Shown: positions 1 to 5,980, counted from the first letter of the stretch. The stretch is 6,328 nucleotides of DNA from Mycobacterium sp. (GCA_020438915.1 JAGQTR010000416.1:1-6328), one strand, 5' to 3'. Program-made: numbers and translations. The notes: generated by a model not told the origin, from the letters alone.

Positions 1-54
1 CGCACGGCGAGCAAGACCGCGGCCGAGATCAAGGAGGAAATCCGCCAGCCATGA
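1..54 (+). CDS. 3' end of an unidentified CDS (partial, cut by window start)
   Basis: Reading from the first base gives 17 codons ending RTASKTAAEIKEEIRQP and then TGA at 52-54. Fifteen of the 17 codons end in G or C, as expected for a real gene in high-GC mycobacterial DNA. The peptide is a charged, probably helical tail (Lys/Glu/Arg-rich), a common sort of protein C-terminus. The product cannot be named from so little. The gene runs in the same direction as the DUF4190 gene, 166 bases downstream. It could be a chance open frame, but the codon bias argues against that. Confidence 0.5.
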   Translation, partial: RTASKTAAEIKEEIRQP

Positions 55-121
55 AAGCGCCGCATGCCGCCGCTGACCTTCGAAGGGCCGGCGTGCGCGG
101 CACGTTGCGTCCGCGCGGAAG

Positions 122-136
122 CGTTGTGCCACAACG
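122..136. repeat. Perfect 6-bp inverted repeat in the gap before the DUF4190 gene
   Basis: CGTTGT (122-127), GCC, then ACAACG (131-136) forms a perfect inverted repeat with a 3-base centre. It could fold as a short hairpin in RNA or serve as a protein-binding palindrome. It lies 68 bases after the stop of the upstream partial gene and about 85 bases before the DUF4190 start. No run of T follows directly, so alone it is not a typical terminator. No regulator can be assigned. Confidence 0.35.
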
Positions 137-139
137 AAA

Positions 140-160
140 CCGGCCCCAGCCGGATAATTT
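140..160 (+). terminator. Possible weak terminator hairpin after the upstream partial gene
   Basis: CCGGC (140-144), CCCA loop, GCCGG (149-153) is a perfect GC-rich 5-bp stem, followed by ATAATTT. It sits just after a second small hairpin (122-136), so the two could together end transcription of the gene stopping at 54. The stem is short and the T tract poor. The same bases include GATAAT (153-158), one mismatch from a TATAAT -10 element, so this could instead be a promoter giving a leader of about 55 bases to the DUF4190 gene. Confidence 0.25.
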
Positions 161-207
161 GCCCGATGAAGCTGTTTGTACGACGGTCAACCTGGCAGCT
201 AGGCGAG

Positions 208-220
208 TAACCTCACCGGC
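208..220 (+). promoter_or_regulatory. Possible leaderless promoter (-10 TAACCT) of the DUF4190 gene
   Basis: TAACCT (208-213) fits the loose mycobacterial -10 pattern TANNNT and ends 7 bases before the ATG at 221. That spacing would place the transcription start on the start codon. In agreement, no purine-rich ribosome binding site precedes the ATG (the sequence there is CCTCACCGGC). No convincing -35 element is visible. TANNNT occurs often by chance, and GATAAT at 153-158 is an alternative. Confidence 0.25.
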
Positions 221-697
221 ATGAGTGAACCGCCGCAGTATCCCCAGTACGGCGCATACCCGGGTAGCTATCCCCCGCCCCCGCCCCAGTACGGCTACGG
301 CGGCTATCCGCCGCCTGCCCCGGCCGGTCCGAAGAACGGTTTGGGCGTCGCGTCCCTTGTCGTCGCGATCATCGCCCTGTTCTCGTTGGTGGGGGGCGTC
401 GTGCTGGGGGTCGTCGCGATCATCCTTGGTTTCCTGGGGCATGGAAGGGTGAAGCGCGGCGAGGCGAACAATGGCGGTATCGCTATCGCCGGAATCGTGC
501 TGGGTGCGTTGAGCATCGTCGAGTCCATCGTGGTGATCGGCATCGCGGTGTGGGGTTTCAACGAGGTGGGTGGCACCGACTACGTCGAGTGCCTGAGCCG
601 TGCCGGTTCAGACCAGCAGGCGATAGAGAACTGCGCCGACCAGTTCACTCAACGTGTCGAGGACCAGTTCTCGGTCACGCTCACGCCGACGCCGTAG
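221..697 (+). CDS. DUF4190 domain-containing membrane protein
   Basis: This 158-residue protein starts with a Pro/Tyr/Gly-rich cytoplasmic stretch (residues 4-37, repeated QY, YP and PPP units). Two long hydrophobic segments follow, about 41-72 and 86-112, joined by a polar turn at HGRVKRGEANNGG. The pattern NGLGVASLVVAII, then GVVLGVVAIILGFLG, a basic link, and GGIAIAGIVLGALSIV is typical of DUF4190, a common actinobacterial membrane domain of unknown function. The C-terminal tail (113-158) is polar and acidic with two cysteines (Cys124, Cys138), which could form a disulfide if it lies outside the membrane. The ATG at 221 is favoured because the Pro-rich head begins right after it. The gene converges on tesB and overlaps its 3' end by 17 bases. 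The domain assignment is solid; no cellular role can be given. Confidence 0.9.
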   Translation: MSEPPQYPQYGAYPGSYPPPPPQYGYGGYPPPAPAGPKNGLGVASLVVAIIALFSLVGGVVLGVVAIILGFLGHGRVKRGEANNGGIAIAGIVLGALSIVESIVVIGIAVWGFNEVGGTDYVECLSRAGSDQQAIENCADQFTQRVEDQFSVTLTPTP

Positions 698-1553
698 GCC
701 GGCCGGGGAAGTACTTCACGATTCCCTCCTGGACGACGGTGGCGAATGGCCGGCCGGTGGGGTCGAAGAAATGGCCAGTGCCCAAACCCCGGGAATCGGC
801 CGCCACCGGCGAGGTCGTCGAGTAGAGAACCCAGTCGTCAAACCGGAATGGCCGGTGAAACCACACTGAGTGGTTGGTGGTTACCGCGAAGATCCGGTCG
901 TAGCCCCACGACAGCCCGTGTGTGGTGATGATCGAATCGAGCACCGTGGTGTCCGAGGAGTACACCAGCGCGGCGCCGTGGATCACCGGATCGTCGGGCA
1001 TGACGCCCCGGGCCTTCATCCACACCCGGTTGTGCGCGAGCCGCTCGCCTTTGTCCCGCATCACCCAGGCTGGATCGTTGGTGTAGCGCCATTCGATCGG
1101 CCGCAGCGCGTTGGCGAAGTGCGGCACCACATCCTCGTAGCCGCGCAGCAGCACATCGATCGGCGGCAGTCCCAGTGGATCGTCTAGCTGTGGCGCTTCC
1201 ACGCCATGCTCGAGGCCGCGGCCACCGGCCAGATACGACACCAGCGCGGTCGTCAGTAATTGCCCTTGTTGAATGATGTCGACCCGGCGGTTGGCAAACC
1301 GGCGTTCGTCACGCAGCCGCACCACGTGAAACTCCAGATCGAGTGTCGGATCTCCGCCGGCGATGAAATGTACCGACAACGCGCTGGGAGGTAGCGGCCG
1401 GTCGAGGGTACGGCCGGATGCAACGAATGCCTGCGCCATCATCTGGCCGCCGAAGGTGCGGATGGGGTTTTTGCTCGGATGGGCACCGGTGAAGGTGTCC
1501 TCATCGAGGCGTTCGAGCTGCAGTATCGCCAGCAGCTCGTCGAAATCGCTCAC
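681..1553 (-). CDS. tesB: Acyl-CoA thioesterase II (TesB family)
   Basis: The 290-residue product is a double-hotdog thioesterase II that hydrolyses acyl-CoA to free fatty acid and CoA in the cytoplasm. The N-terminal hotdog holds HPSKNPIRTFGGQMMAQAF (25-43) and RFANRRVDIIQQGQLL. The C-terminal hotdog holds the three catalytic positions known from E. coli TesB: Asp201 in YSSDTTVL, Thr225 in VTTNHSVWFHRPF and Gln275 in TVVQEGI. Their spacing (24 and 74 residues from the Asp) equals that of E. coli Asp204, Thr228 and Gln278 as I recall it, so the enzyme should be active. The start is GTG at 1553, giving MSDFDELLA; a G-rich stretch lies about 10 bases upstream. It begins 20 bases after the pykA stop and is probably cotranscribed with it, as for M. 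tuberculosis pykA-tesB1. Natural chain-length preference cannot be read from the sequence. Confidence 0.95.
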   Translation of the reverse strand: MSDFDELLAILQLERLDEDTFTGAHPSKNPIRTFGGQMMAQAFVASGRTLDRPLPPSALSVHFIAGGDPTLDLEFHVVRLRDERRFANRRVDIIQQGQLLTTALVSYLAGGRGLEHGVEAPQLDDPLGLPPIDVLLRGYEDVVPHFANALRPIEWRYTNDPAWVMRDKGERLAHNRVWMKARGVMPDDPVIHGAALVYSSDTTVLDSIITTHGLSWGYDRIFAVTTNHSVWFHRPFRFDDWVLYSTTSPVAADSRGLGTGHFFDPTGRPFATVVQEGIVKYFPGRPTASA

Positions 1554-1573
1554 CGTTGGTTCGCCCCCCGGGA

Positions 1574-2992
1574 TTAGACGTCGTCCTCCCCGATGCGGTG
1601 AACATGGATCAGATTCGTCGAGCCTACTGTGCCCGGCGGGGCCCCAGCGACAATGATCACCAGGTCACCCCTCTTGTAGCGGCCCAGTTCCAACATCGAC
1701 TGGTCGACCTGCCGGATCATTCCGTCAGTGGTCTCAATGTGGGGAACGATAAAGGTTTCCGTTCCCCACGTCAGCGCCAACTGGCTACGCACCTCGGGCA
1801 GGGCTGTGAATGCCAGCACCGGCAGTGGTGTGTGCAGCCGGGCGAGCCGACGCACCGTATCGCCGGATTGGGTGAATGCGACCAATGCCTTGGCGTCGAG
1901 TCGCTCGCCGATGTCGCGCGCGGCATAGGAGATCACCCCGCGTTTGGTACGTGGCGTATGGGTCAGCGGCGGGGCGGCCACCGAATTGTCCTCAACGGCC
2001 GAGATGATGCGGGCCATCGTCTTGACGGTCTCGAACGGGAACTTGCCCACCGAAGTCTCACCCGAGAGCATCACCGCGTCCGCACCGTCGAGCACAGCGT
2101 TGGCCACGTCGGACGCCTCGGCGCGGGTGGGCCGCGAGTTCTCGATCATCGACTCGAGCATCTGGGTGGCGACGATGACGGGTCTCGCGTTCTCCCTGGC
2201 CATCTGGATGGCACGTTTCTGCACGAGAGGGACCTCTTCAAGCGGGAGCTCCACACCGAGGTCACCGCGCGCAACCATGATCGCGTCGAAGGCGAGCACG
2301 ATGGCCTCGAGATTGTCGATGGCCTCCGGCTTCTCAAGCTTGGCGATGACGGGCACCCGGCGACCGACCCGGTCCATCACTTCATGCACCAACTCGACGT
2401 CGGCGGGCGAACGCACGAATGACAGCGCGACCAAGTCAACGCCGAGCCGCAACGCGAACTCCAGGTCCGCGATGTCCTTCTCGGACAAAGCGGGTGCCGA
2501 GACGTTCATGTCCGGCAGTGACATTCCTTTGTTGTTGGAGACCTGGCCGCCCTCGGTGACCGAGCAGACTACGTCGTTGCCGTCGATATGCTCCACGACC
2601 AGACCGACGTTGCCGTCGTCGACGAGGACGCGGTTGCCGGGCGCGGCGTCTTGGGCCAACCGCTTGTAGGTCGTCGACACCCGGTCATGGGTACCCTCAC
2701 AGTCATCGGTGGTGATCCTCACCGTTTCGCCGTTGGCCCAGACCGTGGGCCCGTCGGCGAAACGGCCAAGCCGGATCTTGGGTCCCTGAAGGTCGGCGAG
2801 GATTCCGACTGCGCGCCCCGTCACGTCCGACGCGGTCCGAACTCGGGTGTAGTTGGCTTCGTGGTCGGGGTAATCACCGTGGCTGAAGTTCAGCCTGGCG
2901 ACGTCCATTCCTGACTCCACCAGCATCCTGACGGCCTCGTCCGTGGGCGTGGCGGGGCCAAGAGTGCAGACGATCTTTCCGCGTCTATTCAC
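1574..2992 (-). CDS. pykA: Pyruvate kinase
   Basis: Pyruvate kinase converts phosphoenolpyruvate and ADP to pyruvate and ATP, the last step of glycolysis, normally as a cytoplasmic tetramer. From the GTG at 2992 the protein has 472 residues, matching M. tuberculosis PykA in length and closely resembling it. Visible motifs are RRGKIVCTLGPAT at the start, NFSHGD (35-40), DLQGPKIR (67-74), the B domain (about 70-160), the signature PVIAKLEKPEAID with catalytic Lys218, the metal-binding Glu220, ARGDLGVELP (241-250), ATQMLESM and the C-terminal effector domain. Lys72 in DLQGPKIR replaces the Glu of K+-dependent enzymes, which predicts independence from K+. An in-frame ATG at 3013 would add seven residues (MHDYAQA) unlike the family. 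The GTG is preferred for length and because TATGCT lies 6 bases upstream of it. Neither start has a clear ribosome binding site. tesB follows after 20 bases. Confidence 0.97.
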   Translation of the reverse strand: MNRRGKIVCTLGPATPTDEAVRMLVESGMDVARLNFSHGDYPDHEANYTRVRTASDVTGRAVGILADLQGPKIRLGRFADGPTVWANGETVRITTDDCEGTHDRVSTTYKRLAQDAAPGNRVLVDDGNVGLVVEHIDGNDVVCSVTEGGQVSNNKGMSLPDMNVSAPALSEKDIADLEFALRLGVDLVALSFVRSPADVELVHEVMDRVGRRVPVIAKLEKPEAIDNLEAIVLAFDAIMVARGDLGVELPLEEVPLVQKRAIQMARENARPVIVATQMLESMIENSRPTRAEASDVANAVLDGADAVMLSGETSVGKFPFETVKTMARIISAVEDNSVAAPPLTHTPRTKRGVISYAARDIGERLDAKALVAFTQSGDTVRRLARLHTPLPVLAFTALPEVRSQLALTWGTETFIVPHIETTDGMIRQVDQSMLELGRYKRGDLVIIVAGAPPGTVGSTNLIHVHRIGEDDV

Positions 2993-3029
2993 GGCTTGAG
3001 CATAGTCGTGCATGTGCCGCGTTCGTCAC
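2993..3029 (-). promoter_or_regulatory. Possible leaderless promoter of pykA
   Basis: On the minus strand TATGCT (3004 to 2999) fits a mycobacterial -10 element (TANNNT, four of six matches to TATAAT). Six bases separate it from the GTG at 2992, so transcription would begin at the start codon. GTGACG (3029 to 3024), four of six matches to TTGACA, is a possible -35 with a long 19-base spacer. A leaderless message would explain the absence of a ribosome binding site. All of this is inference from spacing and consensus. Confidence 0.35.
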
Positions 3030-3042
3030 CCCAGACGAACGC
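3019..3042. promoter_or_regulatory. Perfect 9-bp inverted repeat upstream of pykA (candidate operator)
   Basis: GCGTTCGTC (3019-3027), a 6-base spacer ACCCCA, then GACGAACGC (3034-3042): both 9-base arms match perfectly. It covers about -28 to -51 relative to the pykA GTG, over the proposed -35 region, where a repressor or activator site would be expected. Neither strand has a T tract after it, so it is a poor intrinsic terminator. The symmetry suggests a dimeric DNA-binding protein, but I do not recognise the motif as the site of a known regulator. It could also act as an RNA hairpin if transcription starts further upstream. Confidence 0.45.
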
Positions 3043-3478
3043 CCCGCGGTCAGCGATCAGCCAATCCGACCCACACGGCAGCGAACAGAATCTCTCGACA
3101 CCCTCGAAGCCGATGGAAAGCAGGGGCCGGCTCACAGTGGGGTTCAGCGAATCCACAACCGGCACAACGCGATGTCGCCGATATCGCCCCAGTTCATCGT
3201 GTATGGGCTGACACATGTTTCGCGGCATCGAGGTCACCACCTGCGCGAAGCGCAGGACGATGCACTCGTGGACGGGCTGAACGCGGGCCGGTCGGTTGCG
3301 TCTCCAGGTCGAGCAGTCCGGCGTGCAGCCATTGCGCGTCCGATTTGCCCTTGGTGAGTTGCCCATTGAGCACTATCCGTCCGCCAATCGTTCACCACCA
3401 GCGCCCGAGCCGTAATCCGTTGCAGTTCAATACTGCTGCGGCCAGGCGGGGCGGTCAGGCTTCAACACCGGCCGGTGG
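3043..3478. other. Gap without a convincing gene between pykA and the DUF2752 gene
   Basis: This stretch holds no gene I can support. A minus-strand frame from an ATG at 3366 to a TGA at 2989-2991 would encode 125 residues with a Cys-containing C-terminus (ERFCSLPCGSDWLIADRGAF) and overlap the pykA GTG as GTGA. Its middle codons are moderately GC-rich at the third position, but the N-terminus is Arg/Asn/Thr-rich and poorly biased. I recognise no family, and its last part covers the inverted repeat and proposed promoter. A neighbouring frame (about 3372 downward) reads VLNGQLTKGKSDAQWLHAGLL, so a decayed, frameshifted gene is possible. In M. tuberculosis I recall the DUF2752 gene as next to pykA, with no gene between. 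Confidence 0.4.
3466..3477. repeat. 12-bp perfect palindrome just after the DUF2752 stop codon
   Basis: CACCGGCCGGTG reads the same on both strands. It begins one base after the TAG stop of the DUF2752 gene in the direction of transcription. As RNA it could form only a 4-bp stem with a 4-base loop and no U tract follows, so it is at best part of a weak terminator. In GC-rich DNA such a palindrome can arise by chance. Confidence 0.3.
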
Positions 3479-3889
3479 CTATCCGTCGAGAACGGTAGGG
3501 ACGAGCGGAAATCCGGAGAGGTTTCGCAGGATGGTCCACATCACAGCTGCTCCGATGATGACCACAAACGCCGAAGTGGTCGATACCGGTTTACCTCCGC
3601 TTCGGCGCACCAATACCCACGCCAATAACATCGGAAGCCCTATCAACAGAAAGGCATTGTCGACCAATGCTGCTGGCAAGTCGCCATGCAGGATGTCGTG
3701 GGTCATCCGCAGTCCCCCGCATGCCGGGCAGTTCCATCCCGTGAGTGCCTTGAATGGGCACGCCGGGAATACGAAACTTGGGCTGTGCGGGTTGCCGAAG
3801 CCAACGTAGGCGAGGCCGCCGGCCACCACCGCGCCCGAGCCGAGGATCGCATAACGGTTAGCGCGATTGGAAGTGCTGTTAGGTGCCAT
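3479..3889 (-). CDS. DUF2752 domain membrane protein (Rv1616-like)
   Basis: The 136-residue protein has three predicted membrane segments: about 13-31, 78-96 and 105-121. Between the first two lies FPACPFKALTGWNCPACGGLR (Cys44, Cys54, Cys57, Arg61), followed by THDILHGDLPAAL. A Cys-Pro/Cys-Gly-Gly-x-Arg motif before a short amphipathic stretch and a membrane helix is the hallmark of DUF2752, a family of small membrane proteins without an established function. The cysteines could bind metal or form a disulfide; this is speculation. The ATG at 3889 lies inside the end of the TM2 gene, an 11-base overlap that suggests translational coupling. Length and position match M. tuberculosis Rv1616 (about 132 residues, as I recall). 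The next gene, pykA, is about 490 bases away, so these two are less clearly one operon. Confidence 0.88.
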   Translation of the reverse strand: MAPNSTSNRANRYAILGSGAVVAGGLAYVGFGNPHSPSFVFPACPFKALTGWNCPACGGLRMTHDILHGDLPAALVDNAFLLIGLPMLLAWVLVRRSGGKPVSTTSAFVVIIGAAVMWTILRNLSGFPLVPTVLDG

Positions 3890-4301
3890 CGCGTAGGGGA
3901 CGTCCCTCTGGATCGCGCACTTTGTCGGTGAGGATCAAGACTGCGTCGATGATCCCCCAGATAACCGCACCGATGCCACACGTGATCAGCCCGACGACCA
4001 GTTGAGCGATACCCAGACCGGTGTAGCCAAGGTAGATGCGACCGATTCCGACCAGGCCGAATAGTCCCAGCAACTGAAGCAGTCCGGCGACGACTTTGGA
4101 CTTTTCCGAGAGCGGCTCTCCCGTCACTGGGTGCCGGCCATACGGCGCAACGGGGTCCATGTATGCCTGCGGATACCCGCTCACTGGTGGCGGATACGGC
4201 CCCGGCGGCGGGTATTGACCCGGCGGCGGGTAACCCGGCTGCTGCGGTGGAGGTCGGTACGAATTTCCACCGTCGTCGCCACTGAACTGGGGCTCGGTCA
4301 T
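3879..4301 (-). CDS. TM2 domain membrane protein with Pro/Tyr/Gly-rich N-terminus (Rv1615-like)
   Basis: From the ATG at 4301 the product has 140 residues beginning MTEPQFSGDDGG. Residues 16-47 are a low-complexity Pro/Gly/Tyr stretch (repeats of GYPPPG, QYPPPG, PYPPP). A linker with PYGRHPVTGEPLSEKSK follows, then a TM2 domain (about 70-127): one helix, the motif GIGRIYLGYTGLGIAQL, and a second helix with IWGIIDAVLILTD. TM2 domains are two-helix membrane hairpins of unknown biochemical role. An in-frame ATG at 4313 would add MLGN. The 4301 start is preferred because GGGGA lies just before it and MTEP is a usual opening, but the choice is not certain. The gene overlaps the DUF2752 gene by 11 bases and starts 29 bases after the HNH gene stop. 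In M. tuberculosis this place is taken by Rv1615, next to lgt. Confidence 0.88.
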   Translation of the reverse strand: MTEPQFSGDDGGNSYRPPPQQPGYPPPGQYPPPGPYPPPVSGYPQAYMDPVAPYGRHPVTGEPLSEKSKVVAGLLQLLGLFGLVGIGRIYLGYTGLGIAQLVVGLITCGIGAVIWGIIDAVLILTDKVRDPEGRPLRDGT

Positions 4302-4330
4302 GTTCCCCAGCATGCCAGACGTTCCGCGGG

Positions 4331-5980
4331 TCAGAAAGGTGGTGGTTCATCGGGGTCAGACGGCGTGTGCCGTGGCGGTTCCCAGTCGGGCGGGAGGCTG
4401 TCGGGTTCGAGCGGGTCATTGACCCAGCGACAAAAAGGGCTGGTGGAGGGCTTTTCAAGCGCGGTATGGCCCCTGAACAGAACGTAGCGTAAGCGGATGC
4501 CGTTACGTGTGTCGCGGTGGCGGAGTTCATCCCGGGCGGCACGGTTGCGGTATTCGTGATAGGCGCTCGCGTCCCGGTGCGCGCTGATGCGATCACGCGC
4601 TGCGCCGATTCGTTTCAAGTCTTCGGGTCGTCGTGGCCGGCTCAGTCCACCGAACAATTCGGCCGCTCCCGGGACGGTACGTTCGGTCTGCCCGGCTGGA
4701 GACGTCCAGACGATGGTGCCGTCTTGCAGTTGTTCATCCCTCCAACCACCAAAGGTTTTGAGGCGGTGATGCGTTCGGCAGTAGCAAGCCAGGTTTGACG
4801 CAACAGTCTGTCCGCCTGCAGCCGGGTCGTTGTGGTTGAACGGGATGGTGTGGTCTACGTCGCAGCTCTCGGCGGGCACGGTGCAGCCCGGGAATCGGCA
4901 CGTCAGATCCCGGAACCGGATCCAGCGCGCAAGCGCCGCTGACGGGCGATATCGAAGCGCATCAGCGGCGCTCGCGCAGGGTTCTTCCACTAGCCGCCGG
5001 GTCGCATCACGCGCCAGCTCTCGGACCAACTCCGCGTCAATGATCCCGAAGCCCGCCAGATACCCGGGTGCCTGACTGGTTCCGTTGACCGTTTCGGCTG
5101 TCGCGAACATGTTGAGCACCAACGATATTTTCGGATTCAACGACGGGCACGAACACTGCGCAGCGGTCTTCGACGCCGCGGGCCTGGGCGGCGTATCAGC
5201 GACGTGATCAGATGCTTCGCGTTCCGGAACTGATTCCGGCGCTGGCCGCGAGGGGCAACGGACGTCGGCGCACTGGCAGGCTAGATTCTGGCGAAGCGTC
5301 AGCGCAACGAATGCATCAGCGCGACGCTGCTGCAGCGTTCGCGGATCACCTGGGCACACCTGCCTGGCCATCTGCGAGAGGACCTTCTCGACTGCCGCTC
5401 CAGCGGTTCCCGGCAGACTTGCCCGCACCCTGGCCATCCCGTCACGGTCTTTGCTGACCTCGACACGACGCTCGTCATAAGCCCTGACCCGCCGTTTCTT
5501 GACCGCGTCGCGATCGAGTAACGCGACTTCGTGATCGACGGCATCGATCACTTTTTTGCGTGACCAACTCGACCACCGCGCGATCCGCTCGGCCAGTGCC
5601 GCATCCAACCGGACCATCACGTCGTCGCAGTCAACCAACTCGGTTCGGCGGATCACCAGCTCGACCACGGCCCAGTCCACCGCACCGTCGGCCAACAACG
5701 CTCCCACCGCGGGCAACCGCTGGTCGAGGGCCTCAGCATCGAAAACCATCTGACGCGCGGCCTTCGTCGTCAAATTCATCGCCACGGCGACCTCCGCGGC
5801 TGCCTGAGCGAACCCGGTGATCATCGACCGCACATCGAGGTCGATCTGCATCTGCTCTTCCACACGTCGGGTCAGGATCTGCGCGATACCGGCCAACTTG
5901 CGGGCTATCAACACCGAGCCACTCCGATGGTCCTCACCGACCATCGTCAGTATCTGATCATCCGGGATCGATTCGAACAT
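4331..5980 (-). CDS. 13E12 repeat family protein (DUF222 and HNH endonuclease domains)
   Basis: This 549-residue protein has the DUF222 region at about 30-330, opening MFESIPDDQILTMVGEDHRSG, and a C-terminal HNH nuclease domain. The HNH part reads CRFPGC (361-366), Cys373, VDHTIPFNH (375-383), SNLACYCRTHHRLKTFGGW (395-413). The DH pair (376-377), Asn396 and His404-His405 give the ββα-metal core, with CxxxxC and CxC pairs that could bind zinc, so the nuclease looks intact. The linker 235-278 carries five more cysteines. A charged tail of about 100 residues ends DPDEPPPF. These proteins form the multicopy 13E12 group of mycobacteria; their role is not settled, and mobility has been suggested. 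Here the gene sits between lgt and the TM2 gene, which are neighbours in M. tuberculosis. The ATG at 5980 lies inside a LexA-like box with a -10 element 7 bases upstream, implying leaderless, damage-induced expression. Confidence 0.93.
   Translation of the reverse strand: MFESIPDDQILTMVGEDHRSGSVLIARKLAGIAQILTRRVEEQMQIDLDVRSMITGFAQAAAEVAVAMNLTTKAARQMVFDAEALDQRLPAVGALLADGAVDWAVVELVIRRTELVDCDDVMVRLDAALAERIARWSSWSRKKVIDAVDHEVALLDRDAVKKRRVRAYDERRVEVSKDRDGMARVRASLPGTAGAAVEKVLSQMARQVCPGDPRTLQQRRADAFVALTLRQNLACQCADVRCPSRPAPESVPEREASDHVADTPPRPAASKTAAQCSCPSLNPKISLVLNMFATAETVNGTSQAPGYLAGFGIIDAELVRELARDATRRLVEEPCASAADALRYRPSAALARWIRFRDLTCRFPGCTVPAESCDVDHTIPFNHNDPAAGGQTVASNLACYCRTHHRLKTFGGWRDEQLQDGTIVWTSPAGQTERTVPGAAELFGGLSRPRRPEDLKRIGAARDRISAHRDASAYHEYRNRAARDELRHRDTRNGIRLRYVLFRGHTALEKPSTSPFCRWVNDPLEPDSLPPDWEPPRHTPSDPDEPPPF

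Noticed and set aside
51..224. A 57-codon plus-strand frame (MKAPHAAADLRRAG...) with AAGGAGG at 31-37 upstream and an ATGA overlap with the DUF4190 start.
   Set aside because: The AAGGAGG is 13 bases from the ATG and lies inside Lys-Glu codons of the upstream gene. Third-position G+C is only about half, unlike the real genes here, and two inverted repeats fall within it.
1556..2422. Long plus-strand open frame of 288 codons opposite pykA.
   Set aside because: It lies entirely antisense to a clear pyruvate kinase. It is His/Arg/Gly/Asp-rich, as expected from the mirror of a biased GC-rich gene, and has no recognisable domain.
1944..2669. Second plus-strand frame of 241 codons opposite pykA.
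   Set aside because: Its Ser/Thr/Arg-rich translation is the typical shadow of a high-GC gene. It overlaps both pykA and the other antisense frame.
3012..3809. Plus-strand frame of 265 codons crossing the gap before pykA and the DUF2752 gene.
   Set aside because: It is Arg/Pro/Ser-rich without a family, runs antisense through a well-supported membrane protein, and changes no character at the gene border.
3703..4596. Minus-strand frame of 297 codons spanning parts of the HNH, TM2 and DUF2752 genes.
   Set aside because: It is out of frame with three supported genes and its composition (Arg/Ala/Thr/Ser) is that of a shadow frame.
4331..5980. Possible homing endonuclease, intron or toxin-antitoxin or anti-phage role for the HNH gene.
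   Set aside because: The HNH core is intact, but the DUF222 part and the MFE start mark it as a 13E12 protein. No interrupted gene, intein splice motif, partner gene or defence module lies beside it.
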